A stretch of 64,000 nt of DNA, taken from positions 182,163 through 246,162 of the forward strand of contig CAUYUJ010009435.1 of assembly GCA_963575745.1 (NCBI GenBank), in the 5' to 3' direction. The notes under the pieces are model-generated. The model searched no databases. It saw only the letters and a program-made list of their open reading frames with translations, and had not been told where the DNA came from. Each line of letters begins with the position of its first letter. Position 1 is the stretch's first letter. The stretch comes from Prorocentrum cordatum. Its lineage: Eukaryota; Sar; Dinophyceae; Prorocentrales; Prorocentraceae. The position numbers and the translations under genes are program-made. Below are positions 31,440 through 44,572 of the stretch, one piece after another.

Positions 31440-32300
31440 CTGGTAAACGAGACTGAACAACATCGGCGTGCCTGGTTTTTCCCAGCCCTCGCCGGCTTGC
31501 AATGACGCAGCTGATCCGCGCTTAACCATTCCGCAGTACTTCGCTTCTCAAGAAGACGGTGCCACGAATCTCTGAATCGAACTCCACGACTTTCTCACAT
31601 GCGATCCCCACCTGACAGTTCCTCCACTTGTGAATTTATTGTTGTCTTACATGCGGCAATCGGTGTCAATCCACACGGCTATTCACTCCTTGGGGTGTTC
31701 TTGGTACACGTACTGATACCCACGCCTGTCGCGTTTCTGCAGGTACTCGCCCAAATTTGTCCGGTCTTTCCAGGCCCATCGGGGTGGGCCTGACATAGAG
31801 CGCGCAAGTTCCTTGACGAAGAATCGCATATCTGAACAATCCTCAACAAGATAATTGACCCTGGCCACCACGAGCTTGATATTTCTGAACCTCATGGCTT
31901 GGCACCTTATCTCTGCGCACCTCTTAATCTACCTCATGCCAGAACCTGTCCAGGCGCAATTCTACAAGTCGGCTGAGAACACAGATTGCCATCAAATCTT
32001 CGGGTCATGATCCGAGTCCGCCTCGGATGTCAAAGTCGATGCCCCCATCGTTTTCTCATACGGGCCAGTCAAGGCCAACGTCGTTACCCAACGAAGCGAA
32101 ATCATCCCGATGCCCCGTTCGCCAGATTCGCCATGCCTCTCGTTCAATTAAACGCAAATGGCGATGCCTTTCCGTTTTCAACACCAACGTCGCATGCGAA
32201 GTCCATGCAGCAGTCTTCACAATTGCTTGCAGCGCCCCTGGCGCCGTGCATTGACTTGAACTATCTTCCACGCATGCCTGGTTCCCAATCTTCTTCGGGT
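31440..32300 (-). pseudogene. Decayed copia pol fragment (RT and RNase H)
   Basis: Homologous by eye to the intact copia pol at 4403-5626 but with many stops and frameshifts. Recognisable pieces on the minus strand, in order, are GARGAASNCEDCCMDFA (compare GTRDAASNWEDCYMDFA), ARVNYLVEDCSDMRFFVKEL, YQYVYQEHPKE, FTSGGTVRWGSHVRKSWS and EAKYCGMVKRGS (compare EAEYYGLVKGGS). No LTRs were found, so this is an old remnant of a related element. Confidence 0.88.
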
Positions 32301-32934
32301 AGCCCCATGACGGCTTGAAAATGGCTCCGATAGACTCCCAAATTGAAACATCTGCATCCGCAAAAGGGCTGAAGATAACATGGTCGCCGCCGCCGCCATC
32401 ACCAGGTCGTCATACCCAATGTTTCTCGCCCTTTTCCTTCACACGTTCCCCCCCCCTCCTCCTGCCCCTAATCCTATTCCTCCTCCTCCTCCTCCTCCTC
32501 CTGATCCACCCCATTCTTTCCCTTCCCACCTGAGGTTCACCAGAGGTTGAATGGGAAGGTGTTGCATCAAACTAATATTATGTCTGCTCGCCCTCCTCCC
32601 CCTCCTCCTCCTCTTCCTCCTCCCTCCGCCTGTTCCTCCCCCTGCCCCGTCTCATCATCCTTCTCCTCCTCCCCCCCTTCATTCAACAGGGCCACGACGG
32701 AACCATACATGGTCCACTCCTGGGACGGCGCAAGCTGGGCTAACACTGTGGTCTTTAACGGCTGCCCCCCTCCCCTTCCCAGCTCAGCTGCATGCTCTTA
32801 CACTTCCGTCATCAAGGCAACTCGCCTGGGCAATATTGCTCGATGGGCTGGTGGACATACGCGAAGCGTCAATCACTCAGATGGGAAATTCGCCTGACGA
32901 AGACCCAACCATATGCAACAGCGAGTACCGCATT
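32301..32934. other. No gene recognised; CTC-rich tracts
   Basis: CTC/CCT-rich at 32450-32530 and 32585-32690, otherwise unique; leads into the satellite that follows. Confidence 0.5.
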
Positions 32935-33425
32935 GTGGGTACCGCTTTCGGTGGAACTCCTTATGGGGCCACGAACCGTGTGAGGGGCCTGCCGAATTGG
33001 GCGCGGTGGTGCCATGCGAACCCTGCCGCTAGAATCTTCGGTGGAGCATCCTCTGGGGCCACGAACCGTGTGAGGGGGTGTACCGGGTTGGGCGCGGTGG
33101 TACCATGCGAACCCTACCACTGGAGTCTTTGGCGAAACTCCCTATGGGGCCACGAAACGTGTGAAAGGTGCGCCGGATTGCACGCGGTGGTGTCATGCGA
33201 ACCCTGCCGCTATGGGGCCACGAGCCGTGTGAGGGGTGCGCCGAAATGGCGATGGAACTGCATGCGAACCCTGCCAATGTAGATTTTGGTGGAACTCCTT
33301 ATGGGGCCACGAACCGTCTGAAGGGTGCGTCGAAATGAGGGTGGAATTGCACGCGGGACCTGCAACTGAGGCATTCGGTGGAGCTTCATATGGGGCCACG
33401 AACCGTGTGAGGGGCGCGCCGAAAT
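32935..33425 (-). repeat. 77/90-bp satellite, locus 2 (inverted orientation)
   Basis: About 5-6 units of the 90-bp form read in reverse: ATGGGGCCACGAACCGTGTG, GGGGCGCGCCGAAATG and CATGCGAACCCTGCC are complements of the words seen at 45560-46010. Confidence 0.88.
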
Positions 33426-33696
33426 GACGGAAATGTGACGACGATGGCGATGATGACGGCCGTAACGGTGGTGACGACAGCGATTGCGATGACGGTGGCG
33501 TGTTTGATGAGGGTGTTGGTGAAGGTGCTGGTGGCGTGATGATGGTGATGTGGTGATGGTGCTGCTGAAATGATGTCGATGACGGTTTTGCTTTGTCGGC
33601 CCTGAGTGTCTGGAATACCTCTATGGAGGTCACCGCCAGACGACGACCTCCTTCAAGTTGCGCAGCATACGTTCGAGCCTTATATTACAAAAGTGG
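33426..33696. repeat. GATGGTGATG-rich low-complexity tract
   Basis: Degenerate GAT/GGT repeats to about 33590, followed by unique sequence. Confidence 0.6.
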
Positions 33697-35500
33697 CTAA
33701 GCAAACTTCGGGAGACGCAAAGGCTTGCAAATGTGCAGGGTCAAGGTATCAAGCTTGCCTTCAAAACCGCTTGCAAGAGAACCGAATGAAGCCATCGCTG
33801 TATCAGCCGTGCACGGCTGGTGCGGAAACTGATTGATGGCATTGTCTTCTTCTCTGGTACCTGGAGGCATCCGCCCTCTCACGAAATCAAACGGACCAGC
33901 GCTCGACATAGCCCGAATAGGAAAAGCGGGGGCATGCACGTCATCAGGGAGCTCAGAACCATCACCATCATCCTCGCTGCCCTCGCCACGCGCCATCTTG
34001 CGCAGCGGAGGCGCCGTCAGAACATCAGAAACTCCAACGCCCTGACAAGCCGTAACAACACCACCACCTGGAAAAGCGACAAGTCGGTGATCAACACTTT
34101 CCGAAGGGGCAGGCACGGAGGACTCCATCCTCACGAGGGCGAGTACGGACCTCAACACCTGCATCACGTACGCCCGCGACCCCACGAACGCCAGCAGCTC
34201 CACGAAACTCGGCAGCACCGCGAGCTGCATCGGCCTCACGAGCGCCAGTAGCTCCACGATCCTCAGCAACACCGCGGGGATGGAGAGCAGCCCCAGCAAA
34301 CTCACGAATACAAGCGGTAACATCAAGAAGACCAGCAGGATCACGGAGAGCAGCGCGGCCATCTTGAGCACTGCAAGCAACAGTGAAGCCACCCAACTCC
34401 GCAGGGCCAGGAAGGCCAGCGGCACCTCGGACGCCTTCACGAAGAATGCGAGCGTCAGCAGCCCCCCGAGCGTCGACGGCACTACGAGCCTCCACGGCTC
34501 CACGAACGCCAAAGGCTCCACGATCGTCATCAGCACCGCGGGGAAGGAGAGCAGCCTCAGCACCTTCATGAAGACGAGCAGCCTCATCGAGAAGACCATC
34601 GCTATCTCGGAGAGCAGCGCGGTCACCTGGAGAACCGTCAGCAACAGGAAGGGCGCAAACCGCGACAAGGCCACGAAAATCAGCAGCATCTCGTAAGTCT
34701 TCACGAAAAACGCGAGCACCACCCGTTCCACAAACGTCAGCAGCTCCACGAGCCCCCAAGGCTCCACCAACGTCAGACGCTTCACGATCGTCAGCAGCAC
34801 CACGGGGGGGAGAGCAGCCCCCACACCTCCACGAAGACGAGCGGCTGCGCCATGAAGAACAGGCAAATCCCGGAGAGCAGCGCAGACAACTTGAGCACCT
34901 CCAGCGGCAGGAAAGCCACCAAGCAGCCAAGAAGATCAGCAGCACCTCGAAAGTCTTCGCGAGGAAATCCGCCTTCAGGATCGCCATCACCGCCAGAAGG
35001 CTATGACCCCCAGGATCTCCAACAACAGGTAGAAACGGACGAACTTCAGCAGCCACAACAACTTCAAGAATATGAGCGCCTTCATCAGGAACAGCACGGG
35101 CACCTCCAGAAACAAGAACTGCACCATCTCCTTCGGAAACAAGAGGGCCACGTAGTTCCACTCCACAAAACCCGGGATGATGACGCAGCAAGGGAGTATG
35201 GACAACCGGCATCACCTTGAGGAATACTCTGAACAGATATCGAACTATGCGATTTGTCAGTCGAAGAACAATGGCCGTGATCAACCACCACTGCACCTTG
35301 ACGAGACCCCAGAACTGAAGAAACCAGCACAATGGCGAAGGAGTTGAGCATCAGGGTGCCGAAGACAGGCAGCAACACCACTTCGAATAGCATTTCGTCG
35401 CAATGCGAGTTCGCGCGAAGCATGCACTGCCTGCCAAGGGCCAGCTGCTCAGAGAGCCAGCGAAGCCGAGCGGCGCACACCATCAGCGCCAGGAGAACGG
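33697..35500 (-). pseudogene. Decayed multi-pass membrane protein with 88-residue repeats
   Basis: The minus strand encodes Leu/Val/Phe-rich membrane segments that jump between frames: EMLFEVVLLPVFGTLMLNSF, GLVKVQWWLITAIVLRL, FVEWNYVALLFPKEM, then a 389-aa open frame (33697-34866). That frame contains three successive 264-bp repeats (TIVKRLTLVEPWGLVELLTF; TIVEPLAFVEPWRLVVPSTL; RIVELLALVRPMQLAVLPSF), each with VLAFFVK-type and LLLTVLQVTALLSE-type helices. A fourth, more diverged unit lies upstream in other frames. At least four frame changes are needed to read the whole, so I call it a pseudogene; sequencing indels are an alternative. The C-terminal 130 residues are hydrophilic. I do not recognise the family; a transporter or channel-like role is only suggested by hydrophobicity. 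Confidence 0.6.
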
Positions 35501-35797
35501 GCCGCGGGCGAGCGAAAGGGGGGGAGGCGAGGGGGCCGCAGGCGCGGCCCAGTGGCCCCTGAGACCAGCAAGTGCTATACCCACAATGGCTAGAAGGTGT
35601 CGATGAGGATGATGATAATGATGCTGATGATGCTGATGTTGCTGATGATGGTGCGGGAGGAGTTGGAGGAGGAGAGGAGAGGAGAGGAGAGGAGAGGAGA
35701 GGAGAGGAGAGGCGAGAAGAGGAGAGGACAGGAGACGCGGGGCGCTGTTTCTTTAAAGCGAGGACCCAACACCACAGGATGGTTGGGAAATGACCTG
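35501..35797 (-). repeat. (GAGGA)n microsatellite and conserved module copy 3 (inverted)
   Basis: GGAGAGGAGA repeats at 35670-35735, adjoining the inverted module at 35735-35797 whose complement reads CATCCTGTGGTGTTGGGTCC then TCGCTTTAAAG. No satellite follows at this locus. Confidence 0.85.
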
Positions 35798-35819
35798 TTC
35801 TGTGCTCGCGTGTAAGATC

Positions 35820-35885
35820 CCCCCCCGGGTTCGAAATCTGGGAGGGGGGAAAATGCCCACCCCACCCCCGGGTTCGAACCCGGGG
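35820..35885 (-). other. tRNA T-arm-like palindromes (possible SINE B box)
   Basis: CCCCGGGTTCGAACCCGGGG (35866-35885) is a perfect 20-bp palindrome that also fits a tRNA T-arm and B box (GGTTCGAACC). A second GGGTTCGAAAT lies about 45 bp to the left. On the minus strand an A-box-like TGGTGCCAGTC lies about 55 bp upstream. A full cloverleaf cannot be drawn, so this is not called a tRNA gene. Confidence 0.3.
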
Positions 35886-36159
35886 TGGGATGGGAAAACC
35901 GCATGCTAGACGAATCCCAACTGACTGGCACCAAACATACAACCGGCCTGGCCACTCTTCAATCAGCCAAAAAACAAACTGGCACCAATTACAGTGGGCG
36001 CCCGGCCGCAAGAAACCGTCGCAAGAAACCCAACCCTGAAAATCCACGAAGTTTCTGGCCCAGGGTCTGGGTTTCTTGGCCAGGGGCTCGACTCGGAGAA
36101 ACCCAGGGAACCCTGGCCCGAGGAGTTTCTGCGCGGGTCGCGCTGGGAACATGCGCGAG

Positions 36160-36530
36160 TAGTAATTTCGTTGTTGGCCCTCCGAATACACACAGATGCA
36201 AGAAAGTCGTCAAGGTACCCTCGGCGCAGTGAGCAAGTTCTAGCAATTTCGCGATTTGCCCTCCGACTCCGCGCGGATGCAAGAAATTCAAGGTACCTTC
36301 GGCGCAGCGGGGTTTCTTCGGTGGCGGGGCTCTTTAGCAATTTCGCGATTGGCCTTCCGACTCAGCGCGGATGCAAGAAATTCAAGGTACCTTCGGCGCA
36401 GCGGGGTTTCTTCGGTGGCGGGGCTCTTTAGCAATTTCGCTGTTGGCCCTCCGATTCCAAGCGGACGCAAGACATTCAAGGTACACTCGGCGCAACAAGG
36501 TTTCTTCGGTGGCGGGGCGTTGTTTTCGCG
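36160..36530 (+). repeat. 95-bp tandem repeat, about four units
   Basis: TAGCAATTTCGCGATTGGCC at 36241, 36335 and 36430 (period about 94-95), each followed by GATGCAAGAAATTCAAGGTA and GGGTTTCTTCGGTGGCGGGG; a diverged first unit starts near 36160. Non-coding. Confidence 0.88.
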
Positions 36531-39590
<3,060 letters not shown>

Positions 39591-40463
39591 GGCGGGGCGG
39601 GGAGCCCGAGCTGGCCATGCGGGCGCGGCATGCCGCGACACGGTGGGGGGGGGCGGGCCTGGCACGGCGCGCCGGAAGAGGCGCCTGCGCCGCGGCGAGA
39701 GGGAGCACATTGCGAGGACGGTGGGCGAGGCGGGGCGAGGAGTGCAGGCCTCCTTCTCCTTCTCCGGCCCCTTCTGCCCCTGCTCAGCCTCCTCGCCCTC
39801 CTCCCCCGCCTCCCTCCTCCCCCCCCTCCTCCCCCCCCCCTGCTCCGGAGCCCCTGCTCGTCATGCTCGTCCACCTTGGCACGTAGGAGGAGGACAGACG
39901 CCGAGGAGGACAGGAAGGCGAGGCGAGGCGAGGCGCCGGCGTGCGTCCCGACGGGGGGACGGCCCCGCGAGAGCGCGGCGTGCGGGCCGGGGCCCGGTCA
40001 GAGCTGGAGGTCGGTGTTGCGGTAAATAACACATGTCTCTTCCGATGCACCCCCAAGACAGGAGGATAGGGGGGCAAGGAAAGATGAGGGAAGAAGAGGG
40101 CGGACGGTGAGGGAAGCGGGACGAGGGAGAGCTCTCGGAGATTCTGAGGGCGTTCCGAAATCAGGGGTTCTTTTGGGGTGAGGGGAGGGGCGAGGAGAAG
40201 GAGAATGGACGCGAAGGAGCGAGGAGGGAAGAGAACGAGGGGTGACGGCGAGGGGGAAGTAGACGGAAAAGGGAAGCATGGGAAGGAAAGGGAGGAAGAA
40301 CGGATCGAAAAGAAGGCTTTCCATCGACGACGGTGCTAACGCGTGCAATAGCGGTGCGGCGGAATGAGGATGGCAATCCTCCGACCACCGCTTGCTGGGG
40401 GTGAGGTGTGCGAGGTGCGTGACTGCTTCTACATGCTGTTTGAGGCGGAGGATGGGGGGGCCT
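39591..40463. other. No gene recognised
   Basis: GC-rich, C-rich at 39790-39840, purine-rich at 40050-40300. No motif-bearing frame. Confidence 0.5.
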
Positions 40464-40589
40464 GCCATCGCTCGGACGTCCATTCCCCGAGCTGTTTTTC
40501 GGTTTCGTGCGTGGCTTCTTCGTCGAATGATCAAGGATGCTCCTCGATGGTCCTCGCCGAAAGAAAAACGCACACGTCCGAGCGATGCC
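40464..40589 (+). mobile_element. MITE-E copy 1
   Basis: The left end GCCATCGCTCGGACGTCC and right end CACGTCCGAGCGATGCC are inverted repeats of about 16 bp. The interior ends TGGTCCTCGCCGAAAGAAAA, close to the copy at 57526-57851. Confidence 0.8.
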
Positions 40590-41837
40590 AAGGGGGACAC
40601 CGGGACCCGAACGTAGCTCCCGGGCCCTGCGAAGGAGGGGGCAGCCCCGGAGAGGGACCGGAAGGACCCCCAGGCAGGGCCAAAAAAACGCCTCCGAGAG
40701 AGAGGCCCCAGCAGCGCTTCGGAGGAGGAGGAGGAGGAGGAGGAGGAGGAGGAGGAAAAGGAGGGGGAGGAGGAGGAGGAGGAGGAGGAGGAGGAGGAGG
40801 AGGAGGAGGAGGAGGCTCCCAGGCAGCCCCCAGGGGGCCCGCAGGGGGCCCGCAGAGGCAGCCCCGAGGGGGCCCTTGCTTCGGGGCCTGCTCGGGACTC
40901 GAGAGCGAGCCTGCACCGAGCACCCCTCTGAGGAGCTTCCTCCGGCAGGGCCCTCCGCAGATCCCGCAGGGTCGGCTCCCGTCGAGACGCTCCTCCAGGA
41001 CAGGCGACGCCGGCGCAGGCCAGAAGCGGAAGGCTCCTGGCGCCAGTGAAGCACCCAAAAGAGCCACGGCCTAACCGCACCGATGTCCCAGAGGTCCCCA
41101 CGGAGGGGAAAGTGTTCTGGGTGAAGTTCAAAGTACGTATGGTGTTTAGAAGCCCCAGCTTCCCGACCTGTGGGATGCTGGGGCATCTGTGGACCGAATT
41201 CTTTTGCTGAATTCGTTGGCTTCTTCTTGTCCGACCCCTTCGATGTTCGGGCAGACGGGCATCGAGGCCTCGGCCCTACCGAGCACGCGCGTGGCCCAGA
41301 AGTCTGTGGGTACTGCAAGGTCTGCGCGCTCGCTTCCGACCTCGGTGGCAGCGCAAGCACGGCTGGCCATTCGGGAAGCTCATGCTCTCCGGGGCCCTGA
41401 GCTGCACGATGAGGGTCGCACTCAATTTTGGTGCGGCCTGCGCTGGGACGATGACTTTGCGGCTTAGCATGGGCACCAATCACACGCGAATGCATGTTGG
41501 ATGCGCCATGGATACTCACATCGGCGTTGCACAATCAGCTCGAGCGAAAGAACTGACGGCATCAAGTCCAACACTGTGTCCAACTTAACTCACTCATAAT
41601 TCAAAGCAATGGATACGCTTCGCTAGGCAAAGCGCGTCACTGCAGACAACTTTGATTCGATCACTTCGGAGGACGATGTGCCGTTGGCTAACGTAGGAGG
41701 ATGATGCGGTCACTCTCGACTGGCCGTAGTGGAGGCCGCACAAGTGCGGTGCCATCAAGATGGGGTCGCAAAGTAGCGCAACGTGGGTGATCCGTCGGCG
41801 ACGTCGGCAGGGAGAAAATCGCGCTCCGGATCGAGCT
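40590..41837. other. No gene recognised; (GGA)n at 40720-40815
   Basis: A GGA tract followed by GC-rich then unique sequence. A plus-strand frame at 41189-41467 is mildly protein-like (ARLAIREAHAL) but without recognisable homology, so it is left uncalled. Confidence 0.45.
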
Positions 41838-41861
41838 GCATCGCCGATGCATCGGCGATGC
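41838..41861. repeat. Perfect 24-bp palindrome
   Basis: GCATCGCCGATG followed by its exact complement CATCGGCGATGC. A related inverted CATCGGCGA/TCGCCGAT pair occurs near 47853-47886. Confidence 0.85.
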
Positions 41862-42440
41862 CTTGCGATCCTTCAACATGTACGGTACGTTCGAATCGTC
41901 ACGACGACCCCGGCGTTGGCTCCTGACACCACGTGAATCGTTCGGCCTTGAATGATGGGCGGCTTTTCAGTCGCCAGATCGTTACGTGTCGGCCGATGTT
42001 GAGCCGCTGGCGGCTTTCAACACTGAAAGCCCTCGGCGGGATCGCCGCCACGTCGAAACGACGCGAATCCGCCGCACTCGGACCCGAGCCCCATGCAGCC
42101 CGCACACTGTCCGCTCGAAGCTGACCCCCCCCGAACGCTGGTCCCTCGAGCTGCGCCCCGTCAGCGGCTGCGGGGGCCATGAAGGAAGTCCACGTGCGGC
42201 GTAAGCGCGGGTGGGGCCGAGCGAGACCCCAGGAGCCGCCTCGGAGAAACTTGCTTCTCACCCAGAGCATCAGAACCGCAACAAGAGCAAACCTTGTGCG
42301 GGGGTCCGTACAGCTTGTTGTTGGGGCCGGTGCTGGACCCCAATCCCCTGGCGCCGAGGCGCCGCCAGGGGGTATGCGGCGCCGACCCCATGAAGTCCGC
42401 GCGTACCTCCGAAGAGTCGTGGCTACGCATGCGCAACTGA
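41862..42440. other. No gene recognised
   Basis: Unique GC-rich sequence with a small hairpin (CCCCTGGCG...CGCCAGGGG) near 42346-42373. Confidence 0.45.
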
Positions 42441-42598
42441 TCGAAGGATTGCAAAAAAACGAAGGATTGCAAAAACGAAGGATTGCAACAAAAACCCAGG
42501 ATTGCAAAAAAAACAGGATTGCAAAAAAAAACCAGGGTTGTTTTGCAATCCTTCGTTTTTTTGCAATCCTTCTGATTTTTTTGCAATCCTTCGCTTGT
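42441..42598. repeat. GGATTGCAA foldback repeat, copy 2
   Basis: Five direct GGATTGCAAAA words on the left and three inverted TTTTGCAATCCTT words on the right, separated by CCAGGGTTG. The strand can fold into a hairpin of about 150 nt. Related to 28866-29026. Confidence 0.85.
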
Positions 42599-43216
42599 TC
42601 CGCTGACAACATGCAGCCTCTCCCGACGCTCGCGCGCGCCCGGGCCCGCGCCTGGGCTGCCGACCCCGACCTCCTCCCAGCCGTCCTGGCGGGAGCCGAC
42701 CGCCCCGACCTTCTCCCACGCCTCCTGGCGGCGCCCCAGGGACGACGACAAATGACGAATGGCGAGGGCGAACGGCGACGAAGGATAAAGGACGAGGACG
42801 AACGACGGCGAACAGCGCCGACGACGGTGAGGAGCACGACCCAGACGGACGACGACGACGAAGACGACGAAGGATGACAACGAGCGACGACAACGACGCC
42901 GAAGACGAGGAACGACGACGAGGAGAGCGACGACGAGCACGAGGGCGTGTCGGGCGAGCGGGGCATGGAAGCGGATGCGGGCGGGCGGGCGGGCGGGACC
43001 TGAATGGGCGGGGAGTAGGAGGAGGAGGAGGAGGAGGAGGAGGAGGACGAGGAGGTGGAGGAGGAGGAGGGAGGAGGAGGAGGGAGGAGGAGGATGCTGA
43101 GGAGGGCGGCCAATCTTGCAGGCGGGCGAGAGGGAGGACCCGGGCGGGGCGGGCGTCTGGGCCCCTGACAGGGCGGGCGTCAGGCGGGTCGGGCGGGCGG
43201 AAACTGAGGGCGGAGG
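42599..43216. repeat. (GAC/GAA) and (GGA)n low-complexity tracts
   Basis: GACGACGA-rich at about 42735-42935, GGGCGGGC near 42980, GGA tract at 43018-43095. No gene recognised. Confidence 0.7.
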
Positions 43217-43382
43217 TGAGGTCGAGCATGTCCCCCTACAGGTGGATTTTGGACGAAGAATTAAGAATTCCCCCAAAAGTGCAAAAATGACAAACCAAAA
43301 AAATACAGAAAAAAAGTCCCCAGAGTATCTTTGGTTCCGATTTTTGAATCTTCCTCCTGTAGAGGGAGAGGCCCGACTTCAG
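43217..43382 (+). mobile_element. MITE-B copy 3 (diverged)
   Basis: Begins TGAGGTCGAGCATGTCCCCC and ends CCTGTAGAGGGAGAGGCCCG then ACTTCA. The interior contains GTCCCCAGAGTAT and TTTTTGAATCTTCCTCC, matching copy 2 (GTCCCCAGACTAAT, TTTTTGAATATGCCTCC). Confidence 0.85.
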
Positions 43383-43685
43383 GCTAAGGGAGGAGGGGGA
43401 GGCGGTCACTAGCGGAGGGGTCGGGCGGAGCCAGGAGTGGCACGCCAGTTTCCGGGACCAGGGGTGGGAGGGAGGGGGAAGCCCCGGAGGGGGAGCCCTG
43501 GGTTTCGGAGCCCGTCACGCCGGAAGCAGGACGCGCTGGAGCGGAGGAGATCGGCACCATCACCACAACCACGATCGGCGAGGCGCCAGGCAGGGTCCTC
43601 CTGGTAGTGCGGTCCCCCTGTTTTGCAGCGTCGCGCTCGAGATATCTCAAAAATCCAGCTCGGGGAAGCATCGTGAGGAGGCCCG
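43383..43685 (+). repeat. Dispersed repeat F, copy 1 (43557-43685)
   Basis: CCAGGCAGGGTCC, CCCCCTGTTTTGC, CGCTCGAGATATC and TCGGGGAAGCATCG occur in the same order and spacing at 47683-47805. I see no terminal repeats. 43383-43556 is unique GC-rich sequence. Confidence 0.75.
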
Positions 43686-43976
43686 CTGCTGCTGGTGCCA
43701 CGTCAACTCAGCAACTCTCCAAGTGTGGCTGGCTCTCGGGGAGCGAGAGGACTGGTCTGGAATTCGAGCTGAGAATGCTACTGGCACCTGGGTGGTGAGA
43801 TCAACGTTCCGTCCCCTGCGTTCAACTCGAGAAAAAACATTAGGAAACAGGATACTGAACGCAATCATATTCTCACGTCCTCGGGTGCCCTAGGCCCGTC
43901 GACAAACTACTTAGGATGAGGAACTGGTCCTGGGGGAAGACCCGGGGTCCAGGAGCCGTTCCCCTCACCTATATGC

Positions 43977-44165
43977 CGCGGCTCCCACTGGTTACCAGCC
44001 TCGATCGTATCCCTATCCCTATAATGGACACGGCAAAAGGCGATCACAATCTTAGGGATTCGCCCTCAAAAAAAAGGGGAATCCCTAAGATTGGCATCGT
44101 GATGAGGAGGTGCCCAGCATAGGGATAGGGATATGTTCCAGGCTGGTAAACTGGAGCCACACTTG
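43977..44165. repeat. Foldback (long inverted repeat) element
   Basis: Left arm words GGCTCCCACTGGTTACCAGC, TATCCCTATCCCTATA and CTTAGGGATTCGCCC are mirrored on the right by GGGGAATCCCTAAG, TAGGGATAGGGATA and GGCTGGTAAACTGGAGCC, around a loop of eight As at about 44070. Arms are about 90 bp with mismatches. Confidence 0.85.
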
Positions 44166-44572
44166 GGAGTGTCTGCGGAGGGCGGCAACGCTCAAGCCAG
44201 AGATGAGGAGGAGGCGAAGGGAGGGATGAAGAGATTGACAGGGGAGAAAAGGGGAAGCGGGGAGTGAGTGCAAGGAGTTGGGCGAGTAGAGAAAAGGTGA
44301 ACCCATACATGACATGCTTTGACAAAGTGTCCCTCCTCCTCCCCGGGCTGGTCATTCGTCCTGAACTGTTTTTCCCAACCATCCTGTGGTGTTGGGTCCT
44401 CGTTTTGAAGAGACGGTGCCCCGCGTTCCTCTCCTCCTTCCTCCTCCCCCTCCTCCCTCCTCCCCCTCCTCTTCTCTCTTCCGTCAGAATGATCATCTGC
44501 AGCATCATCCTCATCCACATCCTCATCCTCATCATCGTCTTCATCATCGTCCCCACCGCCCATGTCGTCACA
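44166..44572 (+). repeat. Conserved module copy 2 (44362-44427) and CTC/ATC tract
   Basis: The module ACCATCCTGTGGTGTTGGGT then CCTCGTTTTGAAGAGACGGT leads into CTC (44430-44475) and CATCCTCAT tracts and then the satellite, the same arrangement as at 27462. Confidence 0.85.

Noticed and set aside
35815-35890. tRNA gene
   Set aside because: Only a T-arm-like palindrome is present; no acceptor, D or anticodon stems can be drawn.
41189-41467. Possible coding exon on the plus strand
   Set aside because: Mildly protein-like composition but no domain, splice sites or repeated evidence.
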